Positions 16,426-23,980 of a stretch of DNA of 41,527 nucleotides are shown one piece after another. Source of the stretch: a virus; the IMG/VR virus record IMGVR_UViG_3300046616_000152, positions 1-41,527 of that record; one strand, given 5' to 3'. How positions within the stretch are numbered: the first letter of the stretch is position 1; every line of letters starts with the position of its first letter. Both the position numbers and the translations under genes were made by a program. The notes beneath the pieces are model-generated. The model did not search any database and was not told the origin of the DNA. It saw nothing but the letters and a program-made list of their open reading frames with translations.

Positions 16426-16853
16426 GGCTCGGCTTTCGTGGGTGGGCTGACGAATTCAACCGTGAGGCTTTGTTGGATCGGCCCGCCATTCAAGCCCGTC
16501 AACTCGTTCTGCACTTTGTCGCCGTATCGACGCGGATTGACGGCCTTAGCGCGCCACCGCAAATGCGTGGCCAACTCCTTCGCTTTGGACAACTCAAACA
16601 TGTCCGAAGCGCTTTCGATCTCTTCCTGCGCACGTTCTTCATGAGCCTGGCCGGAAATCTCTCTCGCGCGCGCGCACGCCTGAGAGCGTTCAGGGTTGGA
16701 CTCAATCCAAGAGCAGAGCACGCCCAGACTCACGCCGATCTCAGCGCAAATCGCCCGGTATGTCGTGCCCATAGCAATCAGATCGGCGATGTAGATCTCG
16801 CCTACTGCGTCTAGCTTGTTCTGCGCGACTGGCGCTGGTCCTGTCTTTGCCAT
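16422..16853 (-). CDS. terS: Terminase small subunit
   Basis: The 143-aa product has an N-terminal helix-turn-helix (IADLIAMGTTYRAICAEIGV, SLGVLCSWIESNPE) followed by a helical oligomerisation region (CARAREISGQAHEERAQEEI). NPRRYGDK and a C-terminal tail complete it. This is the usual plan of the small subunit that binds the packaging site and hands DNA to the large subunit. The 4-base overlap with terL supports the assignment. Confidence 0.92.
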   Translation of the reverse strand: MAKTGPAPVAQNKLDAVGEIYIADLIAMGTTYRAICAEIGVSLGVLCSWIESNPERSQACARAREISGQAHEERAQEEIESASDMFELSKAKELATHLRWRAKAVNPRRYGDKVQNELTGLNGGPIQQSLTVEFVSPPTKAEP

Positions 16854-16854
16854 C

Positions 16855-17031
16855 TCACCCTCCCCTCTTGATTGGCTGGTCTTCCAGCAGAACTAGCATT
16901 TCCTCGCGCAAGCCTTTCAATTCGGCGCGCAAGGCGTTGATTGCTTCCCAGATCGCTATATCGGGCGAACGTGTGATGCCCTCCAACGTGGGGAACGCGA
17001 ATGGGACCGTGTTGGTTGATGGAAGGTTCAT
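16855..17031 (-). CDS. Small hypothetical protein before terS (58 aa)
   Basis: I chose the ATG at 17031 because AGAGG lies 6 bases upstream. An ATG 6 bases further upstream touches that site and is less suitable. The product ends in a helical segment (IAIWEAINALRAELKGLREE). It could be a short coiled-coil partner. No family is recognised. Confidence 0.65.
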   Translation of the reverse strand: MNLPSTNTVPFAFPTLEGITRSPDIAIWEAINALRAELKGLREEMLVLLEDQPIKRGG

Positions 17032-17044
17032 AGTCATCCTCTGT

Positions 17045-17320
17045 TCATGCCGATTGGGGGCGGGTTGGTACTGGAAATTGAATGGCGATCTCGAACGGCA
17101 TCTGCTTCCCGAGGCCAACGAATGGGCCGTATAGCTCCATCAGGCTCCACAGTTGCCATTTGGATAGACCCTCTGCATCCTCGATGGGGGCGCGATACTC
17201 GATTGGGACTGTCACCCGGCTCGTCCAATCGTCAAAATCCTCGCGGTGGATCTTCCGGCCCAAGTCATTCAGTCGGACCTGAACGTAATCGTTTAGATTG
17301 AAGTCGATATGCGCGGTCAT
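17045..17320 (-). CDS. Hypothetical phage protein (91 aa)
   Basis: The start MTAHIDFNLNDYVQVRLND is supported by AAGGAAGAG 2-4 bases before the ATG. The product contains DDWTSRVTVPIEYRAPIEDA and KWQLWSLMELYGPFVGLGKQ, with many aromatic residues and no cysteine. I recognise this sort of protein as common in phage early-to-late junctions but not its function. It overlaps the preceding 74-aa gene by 4 bases. Confidence 0.75.
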   Translation of the reverse strand: MTAHIDFNLNDYVQVRLNDLGRKIHREDFDDWTSRVTVPIEYRAPIEDAEGLSKWQLWSLMELYGPFVGLGKQMPFEIAIQFPVPTRPQSA

Positions 17321-17541
17321 TTCTCTTCCTTCACGTTTGATCGATGGCGGCACCCTAAGCACCCTGCGTCAGCCTGGCCGAGCGAGCTGCGGGTGTATTC
17401 GCAGCGGCGCGACATGACGAACGGAACAAAAATCGCATTAATCATGGGCATCAGGGCGATCTCTGGTCGAGGGCGAAAGTGGGTGCTGTCGCTCATCTCT
17501 ATGGACTTGACGAATTCGCGGCGGTTGTGGCACCCATTCAT
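17317..17541 (-). CDS. Small protein with C-terminal cysteines (74 aa)
   Basis: The frame starts at an ATGA overlap with the HTH gene upstream and ends in an ATGA overlap with the gene downstream, which argues that it is real. Residues CEYTRSSLG and CLGCRHRSN near the end could bind one metal ion together. A hydrophobic middle (ALMPMINAIFVPFVMS) may be buried or membrane-associated. The function is unknown. Confidence 0.62.
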   Translation of the reverse strand: MNGCHNRREFVKSIEMSDSTHFRPRPEIALMPMINAIFVPFVMSRRCEYTRSSLGQADAGCLGCRHRSNVKEEK

Positions 17542-17855
17542 GCCATTGCTCCCCATGCTTTTTGCAGTGCACAAGGCTTGGCTTTGTAGACGGGCGCTAC
17601 TGGTTCACGCTTGGGCCGCTTCTCTTGCCGGTCTGGCTCCGGGCAGTGCGCAGGCACAGCGACAACGCGCCAGACGGCGGCCCAGCGGCGTGGCCCTTTC
17701 GCCCATCGATCAATGTAGGCATCTGGCATGGTGCGCAGAGAAGCGTTGAGCTGCTTGCGGTCGATCCCCGTCTGCTCGGACAGCATCTGCACTGTTGCGC
17801 CGTCAGTCAGTGAGCGCAGGGCCTCTCTGAGCCTGATGTGGTTTGACTTCCTCAT
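17538..17855 (-). CDS. Putative HTH DNA-binding protein (105 aa)
   Basis: Residues 8-45 (LREALRSLTDGATVQMLSEQ, TGIDRKQLNASLRTMP) fit a helix-turn-helix in which a recognition helix follows TGID. A Trp/Arg-rich stretch (DRWAKGPRRWAAVW) and a basic tail follow. The start is the second ATG, at an ATGA overlap with the gene before it. The location late in the leftward transcript, just before the packaging genes, would suit a late-gene regulator. That role is inference. Confidence 0.65.
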   Translation of the reverse strand: MRKSNHIRLREALRSLTDGATVQMLSEQTGIDRKQLNASLRTMPDAYIDRWAKGPRRWAAVWRVVAVPAHCPEPDRQEKRPKREPVAPVYKAKPCALQKAWGAMA

Positions 17856-18301
17856 GCAAGCCCCCTTGCCAGATTCCACTTGTAGAACGGGCCAACGATT
17901 TTCTTCAGGAAGACGCTCTTGGCCGGCTCGGAGTCCAGCTGCCGGCGCGAGTCAATGTCGCACTCGCTCAGGATCAGCGCCTTGGCTTCGGCCTCATCGC
18001 GGACGCGGCAGCCGCCATTGGTCAGGAACTTCCAGAACTCGGGGCTCTGACACCACAGGATGGCCTTCATCTCTAGATCGCCCTGCTCCCGGCGCGGCTT
18101 CGGTTCGGCCATGGGATTTCCCATATCCGCTTTGGGGATGGCGTACCCCGGCGTGAGGGCGGCAATCGCCATCGGCGCACCTGGGCGGCCGAACAGCGCG
18201 AATGCGGCCTGAGCGTCGTTTGGCTCGACCTCGCACTCGATCCGAAGCGATCCATCCGCCATGGTGCGGACTCGCATTGCTGCGGCAGCTATAGCGCTCA
18301 T
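17852..18301 (-). CDS. Conserved phage protein (149 aa)
   Basis: The N-terminal half includes GSLRIECEVEPNDAQAAFAL, then FGRPGAPMAIAALTP. The C-terminal half includes SPEFWKFLTNGGCRVRDEAE, AKALILSECDIDSRR and FLKKIVGPFYKW. This second block recurs in phages of beta-proteobacteria as I remember them, next to NinG, but no activity has been given to it to my knowledge. Both ends overlap their neighbours by 4 bases. Confidence 0.78.
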   Translation of the reverse strand: MSAIAAAAMRVRTMADGSLRIECEVEPNDAQAAFALFGRPGAPMAIAALTPGYAIPKADMGNPMAEPKPRREQGDLEMKAILWCQSPEFWKFLTNGGCRVRDEAEAKALILSECDIDSRRQLDSEPAKSVFLKKIVGPFYKWNLARGLA

Positions 18302-18552
18302 GCCAGCCTCCCAGCCACCAGTTGCGCATACCCGGCAATGTCCACCCAGTTGTCGGCATAGTGCGGGTCACCGTTCAGGACGCGCGCCACCTTGTGCTGA
18401 ATCATCTCCAGCGCTTCCATCTGGTCGGCGTCGAGCTTTTGCCAGCTTGGGGCAGCACGCATTACGTCCTTCAGGTCTTGCGATATGGCGGCATGGCCGA
18501 CGAACTGGCCGTAGCGCTTGCCGCGTTCTTCCAAAACTGATTCGATAGTCAT
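18298..18552 (-). CDS. DUF6378-like phage protein (84 aa)
   Basis: The start MTIESVLEERGKRYGQFVGH is fixed by a 4-base overlap with ninG. ERGKRYGQFVGHAAISQDLK and the end HYADNWVDIAGYAQLVAGR match a small phage family seen beside replication and recombination genes. The short core DPHYADNWVDIAGYA suggests a MazG-like helical bundle fragment, but the nucleotide-pyrophosphatase metal motif is not evident. The role is unknown. Confidence 0.78.
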   Translation of the reverse strand: MTIESVLEERGKRYGQFVGHAAISQDLKDVMRAAPSWQKLDADQMEALEMIQHKVARVLNGDPHYADNWVDIAGYAQLVAGRLA

Positions 18553-19187
18553 GTGTCCCATCCTTGTTGCTGGCCGAAGTCTGAAATTTCCTGAAGGGAA
18601 CGGTCTTGCAGGCGCTTTTTCATCCGGCGCACCCTCTTGGCGAACACGGCACGCAAACGCTCCAGATACTCGCGGCTGTACTTTGTGACCTTGTTCTGCG
18701 CCCGCAGCCAGTCCAGCTTTTCCTGACCGATGCGGCGGATGATCTCGGGCTCGTACTGGTCGATCCGGCCGCTGTAGAGCTTGTTGCAGATCCAGCAAGC
18801 GGAGTGAATATTCCAGAGGTTGAACCGGACGGCGGTAGCAGCGCCGACACTGCGGAAGTGCGATGCGTGCCACTGGCCGTCCCAACTGGCGGGCTTATCG
18901 CAACTGACGCAACCTAGGCCCTTGCACCTGTCGCGCAGCCTCACATACTCGTTCACCACCTTCTCGGCGCGCTTCTCGAATACGCTGATCTTTTCGATAG
19001 CCTGCAGCTTCTCTTTAACCGCACGGCGCTCCGCCATCTCCCGCTTACGCTGGCTGCGTGCGACATGCGCCTCGGCAAACTTCTGCTGGCACTCGCCCGG
19101 ATGGACGGGCAGCATGGAGTTGAACGGTGTGCACGGCAGGTGGCAGACGCGGCACGCCTTCTCTTTGGGTGGCTTGGTGCTGATCAT
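18549..19187 (-). CDS. ninG: NinG/Rap-type recombination protein
   Basis: The 212-aa protein begins with a zinc-binding pair (CRVCHLPCTPFNSMLPVHPG) and then a long basic helix. CVSCDKPASWDGQWHASHF and HSACWICNKLYSG give the second cysteine/histidine set, a folded HNH-like centre. This is the layout of lambda NinG (Rap), which binds branched DNA and aids recombination. The ATG at 19187 overlaps the upstream stop and gives a normal family length. Confidence 0.92.
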   Translation of the reverse strand: MISTKPPKEKACRVCHLPCTPFNSMLPVHPGECQQKFAEAHVARSQRKREMAERRAVKEKLQAIEKISVFEKRAEKVVNEYVRLRDRCKGLGCVSCDKPASWDGQWHASHFRSVGAATAVRFNLWNIHSACWICNKLYSGRIDQYEPEIIRRIGQEKLDWLRAQNKVTKYSREYLERLRAVFAKRVRRMKKRLQDRSLQEISDFGQQQGWDT

Positions 19188-19762
19188 GCGGCTACCCTTT
19201 CGCAGCGGCGGGCGACTTCTACCAACCATTCAGCCAGGGCAGCCGGCGTATGCTCGCGCTCTGCATGGGTAACCCATGGCTTCAGATTCGTATCGCCGCG
19301 ATACCACCGGCGCGAGCTGCTGATAACGTGCGAAGCCTCACCTAGCGTCATCGGGTAATCCGGCAGGTCGTGGTGCGTGACGCCGACGATGTAGAGAAGC
19401 GTTTTCTTTTCGGCCCGATGCCCCCACCAGTTCTGGCAGATCGGCATCGTCCATCCGCCGTACTCGTCCACCTGGCCCACGGGTGGCAGCTGCTGGTCTG
19501 CCCACAGCTTCGACTTTGCCGGGTGCTCCAGCACGCCGCCGAACTGGCGCAGCATCTTCACCGACCACCTGGCCAAGTCCTTCTCATCGGGCCGCGGCTT
19601 TGCCATATGCGACAGCTGACCCCATGCGCGACAAGGCGGGTGATAGACCGCAGGAGCACCACCAGGCCAGGTGCGCGCATCGCGGGCCATGTCGTACACA
19701 TCCGTGTCTGGCAGCGTCTTGTAGTAGCTGTCAGCGCGGGCGAACAGAATTGCGACAGTCAT
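19184..19762 (-). CDS. Methyltransferase-fold-like phage protein with HPPC motif (192 aa)
   Basis: VYHPPCRAWGQLS (near residue 39) resembles the PPC catalytic loop of cytosine-C5 methyltransferases. GGVLEHPAKSKLW (near 76) resembles the following ENV/EHP strand. The usual glycine-rich SAM-binding motif is not seen at the start, where AILFARADSYYK stands instead. The protein may be a shortened methyltransferase-like fold without catalysis, or a nucleotide-binding relative. It overlaps ninG by 4 bases. Confidence 0.65.
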   Translation of the reverse strand: MTVAILFARADSYYKTLPDTDVYDMARDARTWPGGAPAVYHPPCRAWGQLSHMAKPRPDEKDLARWSVKMLRQFGGVLEHPAKSKLWADQQLPPVGQVDEYGGWTMPICQNWWGHRAEKKTLLYIVGVTHHDLPDYPMTLGEASHVISSSRRWYRGDTNLKPWVTHAEREHTPAALAEWLVEVARRCERVAA

Positions 19763-19766
19763 TCCA

Positions 19767-20021
19767 TCACCTCGAACGCGGCGGCGCTGCGCCTTCTGAT
19801 TTCGCCGACGACATCGCGTCCTTCAAGGCTTGCGGTCTGAGCCATGCCACGCGTGCAGCTTCCGCACCGGCCGGCGCTGGTTCGTGCTTCGGGCAGACGT
19901 TGCGCGGCGACAGGAAGACATACGCCGGCCCTTTGAGGCACAGCGCGAAACCCTGCTTCGCCATCGCTCCCGATTTCTTCAAGTTCCACTGACTGCAGTT
20001 CACACATTTTTTGCTTTCCAT
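19767..20021 (-). CDS. Small cysteine protein before the methyltransferase-like gene (84 aa)
   Basis: The start MESKKCVNCSQWNLKKSG has AGGGA upstream. CVNC, FALC and VCPKHEP provide four cysteines and a histidine, enough for one zinc site. The rest is Ala/Pro-rich. An alternative overlapping frame of similar length has no such pattern and less natural composition. The gene lies directly downstream of a structured RNA candidate, which would be in its 5' leader. Confidence 0.72.
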   Translation of the reverse strand: MESKKCVNCSQWNLKKSGAMAKQGFALCLKGPAYVFLSPRNVCPKHEPAPAGAEAARVAWLRPQALKDAMSSAKSEGAAPPRSR

Positions 20022-20081
20022 CTAGATCCCTAAGAGGGTTCATAAACATCCAAATACCGTTAACTCCCTATGCAATCCCTT

Positions 20082-20229
20082 GAGCGGACAGACCTAGCCT
20101 TCCTTAGCTAGGCCTTCACATGTCTCGACAATCCCCGTCGCGTTACATGACCCGGTAGCCTTTTCGTTCACAGGTGCTGCCTTCGCCGCCTGCCGGGGTG
20201 TTTCAGAACTTCCTCACAGTTCCCCGCTC
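20082..20229 (-). ncRNA. Candidate structured RNA, multi-helix junction
   Basis: Read on the minus strand, 148 bases fold into a closed multibranch structure. P1 pairs GAGCGG (20224-20229) with CCGCTC (20082-20087). P2 is GAACT/AGTTC (20218-20222 with 20206-20210). P3 pairs ACCCCGG with CCGGGT (20193-20199 with 20150-20155, one bulged C). P4 abuts P3 and has CATGT/ACATG plus inner CGAC/GTCG (20145-20149 with 20119-20123, 20137-20140 with 20126-20129). P5 is a 9-bp stem AGGCCTAGC/GCTAGGTCT (20107-20115 with 20090-20098, one G-U). It lies between primase and a small Cys protein gene with no good coding frame. It could be a leader, a processed sRNA or a cis element. It matches no family I can name. 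Confidence 0.62.
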
Positions 20230-20263
20230 TTCCCTTGCTGCTGCCGTTATTGCTATTCCGACC

Positions 20264-20282
20264 GGCAAGGTGCTTTGTTGCC
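20264..20282 (-). other. Hairpin just after the primase stop
   Basis: A 5-bp stem GGCAA/TTGCC with a 9-base loop begins 7 bases after the primase stop codon and precedes the larger structured RNA. No T-run follows, so it is not a standard terminator. Confidence 0.35.
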
Positions 20283-20288
20283 CCGTGG

Positions 20289-21119
20289 TTAACTCATGGG
20301 GGCGCGCACCTTACCCAGGCTCTGCGCGGCGGCGAACGTGCCCACGCGCTGTGCAAAATCGTTGAAGTCTTCGCCGACGCTAGGGCTCATCCAGTAGGGC
20401 CAGCCGATCTGCTTGGCGACACGCTCACCGGTGCCGCTGGCGTCGTTGTCGGCCAGGATCACGCCGCCCTGCAAAGCGCTGGCGACCTTGACCATGTTCC
20501 CGGCGCTGAAGCACACATGCAGCGTGAACTTGCGCTTGAGGTTTCCAAGGGCCTGGCGGGCGCTCAGTGCGGTCGCGTAGCCTTCGGTGAGGTAATGTGG
20601 GCCGCTGCCGCCCAGCACGAACTGAGCGTGTCCTGAGCGTTGGCCATAGAGAAATTTCTTGTCGCCGGATTCGCTGATCTGCTGCACACCGACGACATCG
20701 CGGCCGATCCGCATAGGGATGAGGCACAGCGGGCCGTTGTCGGTGTCCAGCACATTCGCCACTTCATCGGGGAAGCCCTTGGCAGCGAGATAAGCGTGCG
20801 TGGTAACGCGGCACTGGCGGAGCATGTGACCGGCTTTGTCCGCTGCCTGGGCATTCATGCGGATCGTTTCGCGTGACGCTTCCAAAGCGATCCGGCTGAC
20901 TTCCTGCCGGGCGATCTTGGTCATGCCGGTGTCCTGCCAGAGCGACACCTCGACGGCGGTCGCGTGGTTCTGAACGAAACCATGCGTGCCCATGTACTTG
21001 ACGGCGCCATTGCGGTGCATCGGCTTGTCTACGGTCTTGTAGCGCTTCCACACGCCAACGGGTGGAAGCGTGTCGATGATCACATCGTGCAAGCGGCAGA
21101 AGTCGATGAACGTGGTCAT
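20289..21119 (-). CDS. DNA primase, Toprim domain
   Basis: The 276-aa protein has a C-terminal Toprim domain. The Glu motif is YLTEGYATALSAR (Glu179) and the Asp motif is ILADNDASGTGE (Asp224, Asp226). The N-terminal part (FCRLHDVIIDTLPPVGVWKR) is typical of phage DUF7146-like primases and lacks a clear zinc finger. It would synthesise primers at the phage fork. The ATG at 21119 overlaps the helicase stop (ATGA), so both are made together. Confidence 0.88.
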   Translation of the reverse strand: MTTFIDFCRLHDVIIDTLPPVGVWKRYKTVDKPMHRNGAVKYMGTHGFVQNHATAVEVSLWQDTGMTKIARQEVSRIALEASRETIRMNAQAADKAGHMLRQCRVTTHAYLAAKGFPDEVANVLDTDNGPLCLIPMRIGRDVVGVQQISESGDKKFLYGQRSGHAQFVLGGSGPHYLTEGYATALSARQALGNLKRKFTLHVCFSAGNMVKVASALQGGVILADNDASGTGERVAKQIGWPYWMSPSVGEDFNDFAQRVGTFAAAQSLGKVRAPMS

Positions 21120-22618
21120 GCTGGCACTCCCGCGGAGACTGGTACCGATTGGCGCGACTTGGCCCAAGCAATGGCGCGCGAGGTGATCCACTTCGAGACT
21201 TCACGGTTTGGCGGCTTCATGGCATCGGACATGCCGCGCGGCCACACGCCAAACTTCTCCTTGTATTTGTTGTCAGCCCAGCCCGGCTTGTATGCCCGGC
21301 TCTCGGCGTAGTAGCGCAGCTGGGAGTACCAGTCTTGCTTAAGCTCTTTGGCAGCACCGGCGCCCTTGAGTTCTTCCATCTCACCTGGCACGGCGGATAC
21401 AGCGTTACGGCGCTCACGGACGTGGCCGCAGGATGGGCACATGTCGGCGTTGCCCGGCCACAGACGCAAGCATTTCGGGCACTTCGATGCCTCTTTCTCG
21501 TTCTGCGTCGGCTCTTTCTTCGCCTTTTCCTTGCCGTCATCAAGTGCGGACACGCCGTTGTCGAAAACGTCATCCCACTCTTCACGGAAGCGAAGGTAGT
21601 TGCCTGAATGGTCCAGCCACAGCGCAAATTCCTTGCCAGGATGCGAGCGCATGACGCGGCCCATCTGCTGGATGTGCGAGCTGAGCGACTTGCTGAAGGG
21701 ACGGGCCGACACGCCAATCTCGACATCGGACACATCGAAACCCTTGGTCAGGATGTCGGTTGCGATCAGGCCGTGAATCGAGGAATCAGGCTTGGCAAAC
21801 TCTTTCACCGCGTCCTGCTTGTACTGGTCATCATCCTTGTACGACAGGCTCACGAAGTTGTAGCCTGCCTCGGCGAACTTGACGGCCAGATCAGCGCCGT
21901 GGGCGACACCGGCGCAAAAGACAACCGTCTTGCGCGGGCCACCAAAGACCTCGTGCGTTTTCTTGACCCACTCGGTCACGATGTCGCCGGTGATCTTCAG
22001 GCCGCGCTCGGTCACCTCATCCTGCGCCCACTCCCCGGCCACCTTCTTTGCGCCGGTCATGTCGATCTCCTTGGCGACATAGACGCGCAGAGGAACAAGG
22101 CGCTTCTTCTCCACCAGTTGCCCGGTGGTCACGCTGGAAATGACCTTGGTGTAAATCTTGCCGAGGCCCTTGGTGAACGGCGTGGCGGTTAGGCCGACGA
22201 CCTTGACGCCAGGGTTGTTCTTGATGAATTCAATCGTGGCCTTGCGCGTCTGGTGTGCCTCGTCCACGATCAACACCTTCAAGCCCGGGAAGCTGCCGCG
22301 CTTTTCCAGGGTCTGCGCGCTGCAGATCTGAATGTGCTCGTAAGGGCGGAAGCGCCAGTGGCCCGACTGCATGACGCCGTGGTCAATGTTGTACTTCTGC
22401 AGACGCGCGCTGGTCTGGTCGCACAACACCACGCGGTCCAGCAACATGGCGGCACGGTTGCCGCGCTCGGCGCATGCCTGCAGCAATGCGATTGCCATCT
22501 CGGTCTTGCCTGCGCCGGTAGGTGCAACAAGAATCTGCGAGCGGTGGCCTTCGAGAAAGCCATCACGCAGCAAGTCGAGAATGCCCGATTGAAAGTCGTA
22601 CAACTGAAGTTCTTGCAT
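21116..22618 (-). CDS. SF2 DEAH-type helicase
   Basis: The 500-aa protein shows motif I APTGAGKTE (residues 32-40), motif II VDEAH (118-122), motif III TATP (144-147) and motif VI QQMGRVMR near residue 325. After the helicase core comes a zinc ribbon (CPKCLRLWPGNADMCPSCGH) and a helical tail. This is the DEAD/DEAH replicative or recombination helicase found beside phage primases. It follows the ParB-like gene by 2 bases and overlaps primase. Confidence 0.92.
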   Translation of the reverse strand: MQELQLYDFQSGILDLLRDGFLEGHRSQILVAPTGAGKTEMAIALLQACAERGNRAAMLLDRVVLCDQTSARLQKYNIDHGVMQSGHWRFRPYEHIQICSAQTLEKRGSFPGLKVLIVDEAHQTRKATIEFIKNNPGVKVVGLTATPFTKGLGKIYTKVISSVTTGQLVEKKRLVPLRVYVAKEIDMTGAKKVAGEWAQDEVTERGLKITGDIVTEWVKKTHEVFGGPRKTVVFCAGVAHGADLAVKFAEAGYNFVSLSYKDDDQYKQDAVKEFAKPDSSIHGLIATDILTKGFDVSDVEIGVSARPFSKSLSSHIQQMGRVMRSHPGKEFALWLDHSGNYLRFREEWDDVFDNGVSALDDGKEKAKKEPTQNEKEASKCPKCLRLWPGNADMCPSCGHVRERRNAVSAVPGEMEELKGAGAAKELKQDWYSQLRYYAESRAYKPGWADNKYKEKFGVWPRGMSDAMKPPNREVSKWITSRAIAWAKSRQSVPVSAGVPA

Positions 22619-22620
22619 GG

Positions 22621-23427
22621 TCAGGCCCGTGCTTTCTTGAGTTCCTTGGCGTTCAAGGAGACTTGCTTCATAAGTTCGGCGTTGGTGCGCTGCAGGCTGT
22701 CGCGGCTGATACGCATGGCATCAAGCTCAGCGTTGAGCGTCTTGATCTCGGCACGGAGATCAGCGATGGTGTTGGCAGCCTCGGCCTTCTCTTCGGGGGT
22801 GGCATCCATGTTCTCGATGGCCAACTTGGTGCGGGCCTCGTCGAGTTCGGTGGACAGCGTGTGAATCGCCTCGTTGGCCTCGGCCAGCTCGTGTGAATCG
22901 TTCGCGGCGGGAGCGGTGAAGTTGCTCTTCGGAGGCTTCACGGTTTCAGCCGCCTTCTTTACGGACATCGCGCCAGACTTGACCGCGGCCTTAACTTCCG
23001 GCGTGGCCTTGGCCTCTACCTCCTTCGCCCGCTCAATAGTTCTGGCACCGACGCCAGCAATCTCCGCAAGCTGCTTGGTCGACTTTGGGTCCGCCCCGGG
23101 GGCGGACCCTCCGTGTTGATTTGCCCCAAGCGGGCGCCATTGGTACACGGCCACGACGGCAGCCGCGATTTGCCCCTGCGTGATGTGACGGCGCGCCTTG
23201 TTTTGCGCGATAACGAAGTCTTGCGGGTCATGTCCATCGAGATCTACCGACGGGCAGTCCATGCCAAGCTCATTTGCCGCGCTGTAGCGGTTCCACCCAT
23301 CCAGCACCATGCCCTCGAACGTGGTGATTGGATTCAGGACGCCGGCATTCGAAATGCTGTCCTTAAGCGACTGGTACTCGTCGGCCGACATGGCCGGGAA
23401 TGCTGCGGAGAGTGGATGCTGCTTCAT
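22621..23427 (-). CDS. ParB/Srx-fold protein with coiled coil (268 aa)
   Basis: Residues 1-60 contain the ParB-like pattern (LKDSISNAGVLNPITTFEGM, VLDGWNRYSAANELG). DFVIAQNKARRHITQGQIAA and a helix-turn-helix (TKQLAEIAGVGARTIERAKE) follow. The last 100 residues are coiled coil (ELDEARTKLAIENMDATPEE). Phage ParB-fold proteins are usually CTP- or DNA-binding or nuclease-like. Its position ahead of the helicase suggests a replication initiation or loading role, which is inference. Confidence 0.87.
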   Translation of the reverse strand: MKQHPLSAAFPAMSADEYQSLKDSISNAGVLNPITTFEGMVLDGWNRYSAANELGMDCPSVDLDGHDPQDFVIAQNKARRHITQGQIAAAVVAVYQWRPLGANQHGGSAPGADPKSTKQLAEIAGVGARTIERAKEVEAKATPEVKAAVKSGAMSVKKAAETVKPPKSNFTAPAANDSHELAEANEAIHTLSTELDEARTKLAIENMDATPEEKAEAANTIADLRAEIKTLNAELDAMRISRDSLQRTNAELMKQVSLNAKELKKARA

Positions 23428-23531
23428 TTCCAGTTCTTTCCTTCAAAGGACGTCACCCACTTCGCGCTGGACCACGACCGGTGCACGCAGAGCGCACGGA
23501 CGAACGACACGATGTAGGCGGTGCGGTTCAT
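23424..23531 (-). CDS. 35-aa gene bridged by ATGA overlaps
   Basis: The frame MNRTAYIVSFVRALCVHRSW, then SSAKWVTSFEGKNWK, fills exactly the gap between the HTH gene and the ParB-like gene. Its ATG overlaps the upstream stop and its stop overlaps the ParB ATG, both as ATGA. AAGGAAAG within its last codons serves as the ribosome site for the ParB gene. The peptide is basic with three Trp and no membrane segment. The function is unknown. Confidence 0.72.
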   Translation of the reverse strand: MNRTAYIVSFVRALCVHRSWSSAKWVTSFEGKNWK

Positions 23532-23878
23532 GCGATTGCTCGGGTGGCGGTAATTTCTTCCAGCACGGTCAACTTGGAGCGAGCAGCCAGCCACTGGCTA
23601 ACCAGCGTGTTGCCGACAACCGACTCGAAACGAGCGATGGCATCGGCGGGCAGGTCACGGCGGCTCGGCTTGTCGTCCTCGTGCAGGTAGTCGGTGACGT
23701 GCTGGGCATAGAGGCCAGCCTCAGCAGACAACTGCTGCCGCGTCATGTAGTGAACGCGCTTCAACTTCCACGACAGGCGCACGGCCTGGCGGTAGGTCTT
23801 CGCGCTGTTGATCCAGTGGTGCGGGGCAACGCTTGGCGCGTCGATCCGTCCCATCAGTGGGAACTCAAGTTGGTCCAT
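23528..23878 (-). CDS. HTH-like protein at the CII position (116 aa)
   Basis: The start MDQLEFPLMGRIDAPSVAPH has GGGAGG upstream. Residues 40-70 (VHYMTRQQLSAEAGLYAQHV) fit a helix-turn-helix, and FESVVGNTLVSQWLAARSKL follows. The gene is second in the leftward operon after cro, the position of cII in lambda-like phages, ahead of the replication genes. It may act as an activator or replication regulator. The frame stays open far upstream across the C4-like region, but that part has no proper start. Confidence 0.7.
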   Translation of the reverse strand: MDQLEFPLMGRIDAPSVAPHHWINSAKTYRQAVRLSWKLKRVHYMTRQQLSAEAGLYAQHVTDYLHEDDKPSRRDLPADAIARFESVVGNTLVSQWLAARSKLTVLEEITATRAIA

Positions 23879-23980
23879 TGGGGTGCCTCCCGATAGAGAA
23901 ATACAAACGTCTAACCAGTTGCCTAACCGGTTGGCTTGGCGCAAAAAATAAGGGCCATGACGACGCTCAAAATCAAACCC

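Noticed and set aside
19759-20049. A 96-codon frame overlapping the small Cys protein gene
   Set aside because: Its composition is less natural and lacks the cysteine pattern seen in the alternative frame, which also has a better ribosome site.
20082-20229. Short matches to RNase P RNA (GGCCTAG, CTGTCC, GAGGAA) and tmRNA (CGACGGGGATT) in the structured RNA
   Set aside because: The matches are 6-11 bases, the spacing is far too short for either RNA, and the visible helices do not form their known cores.
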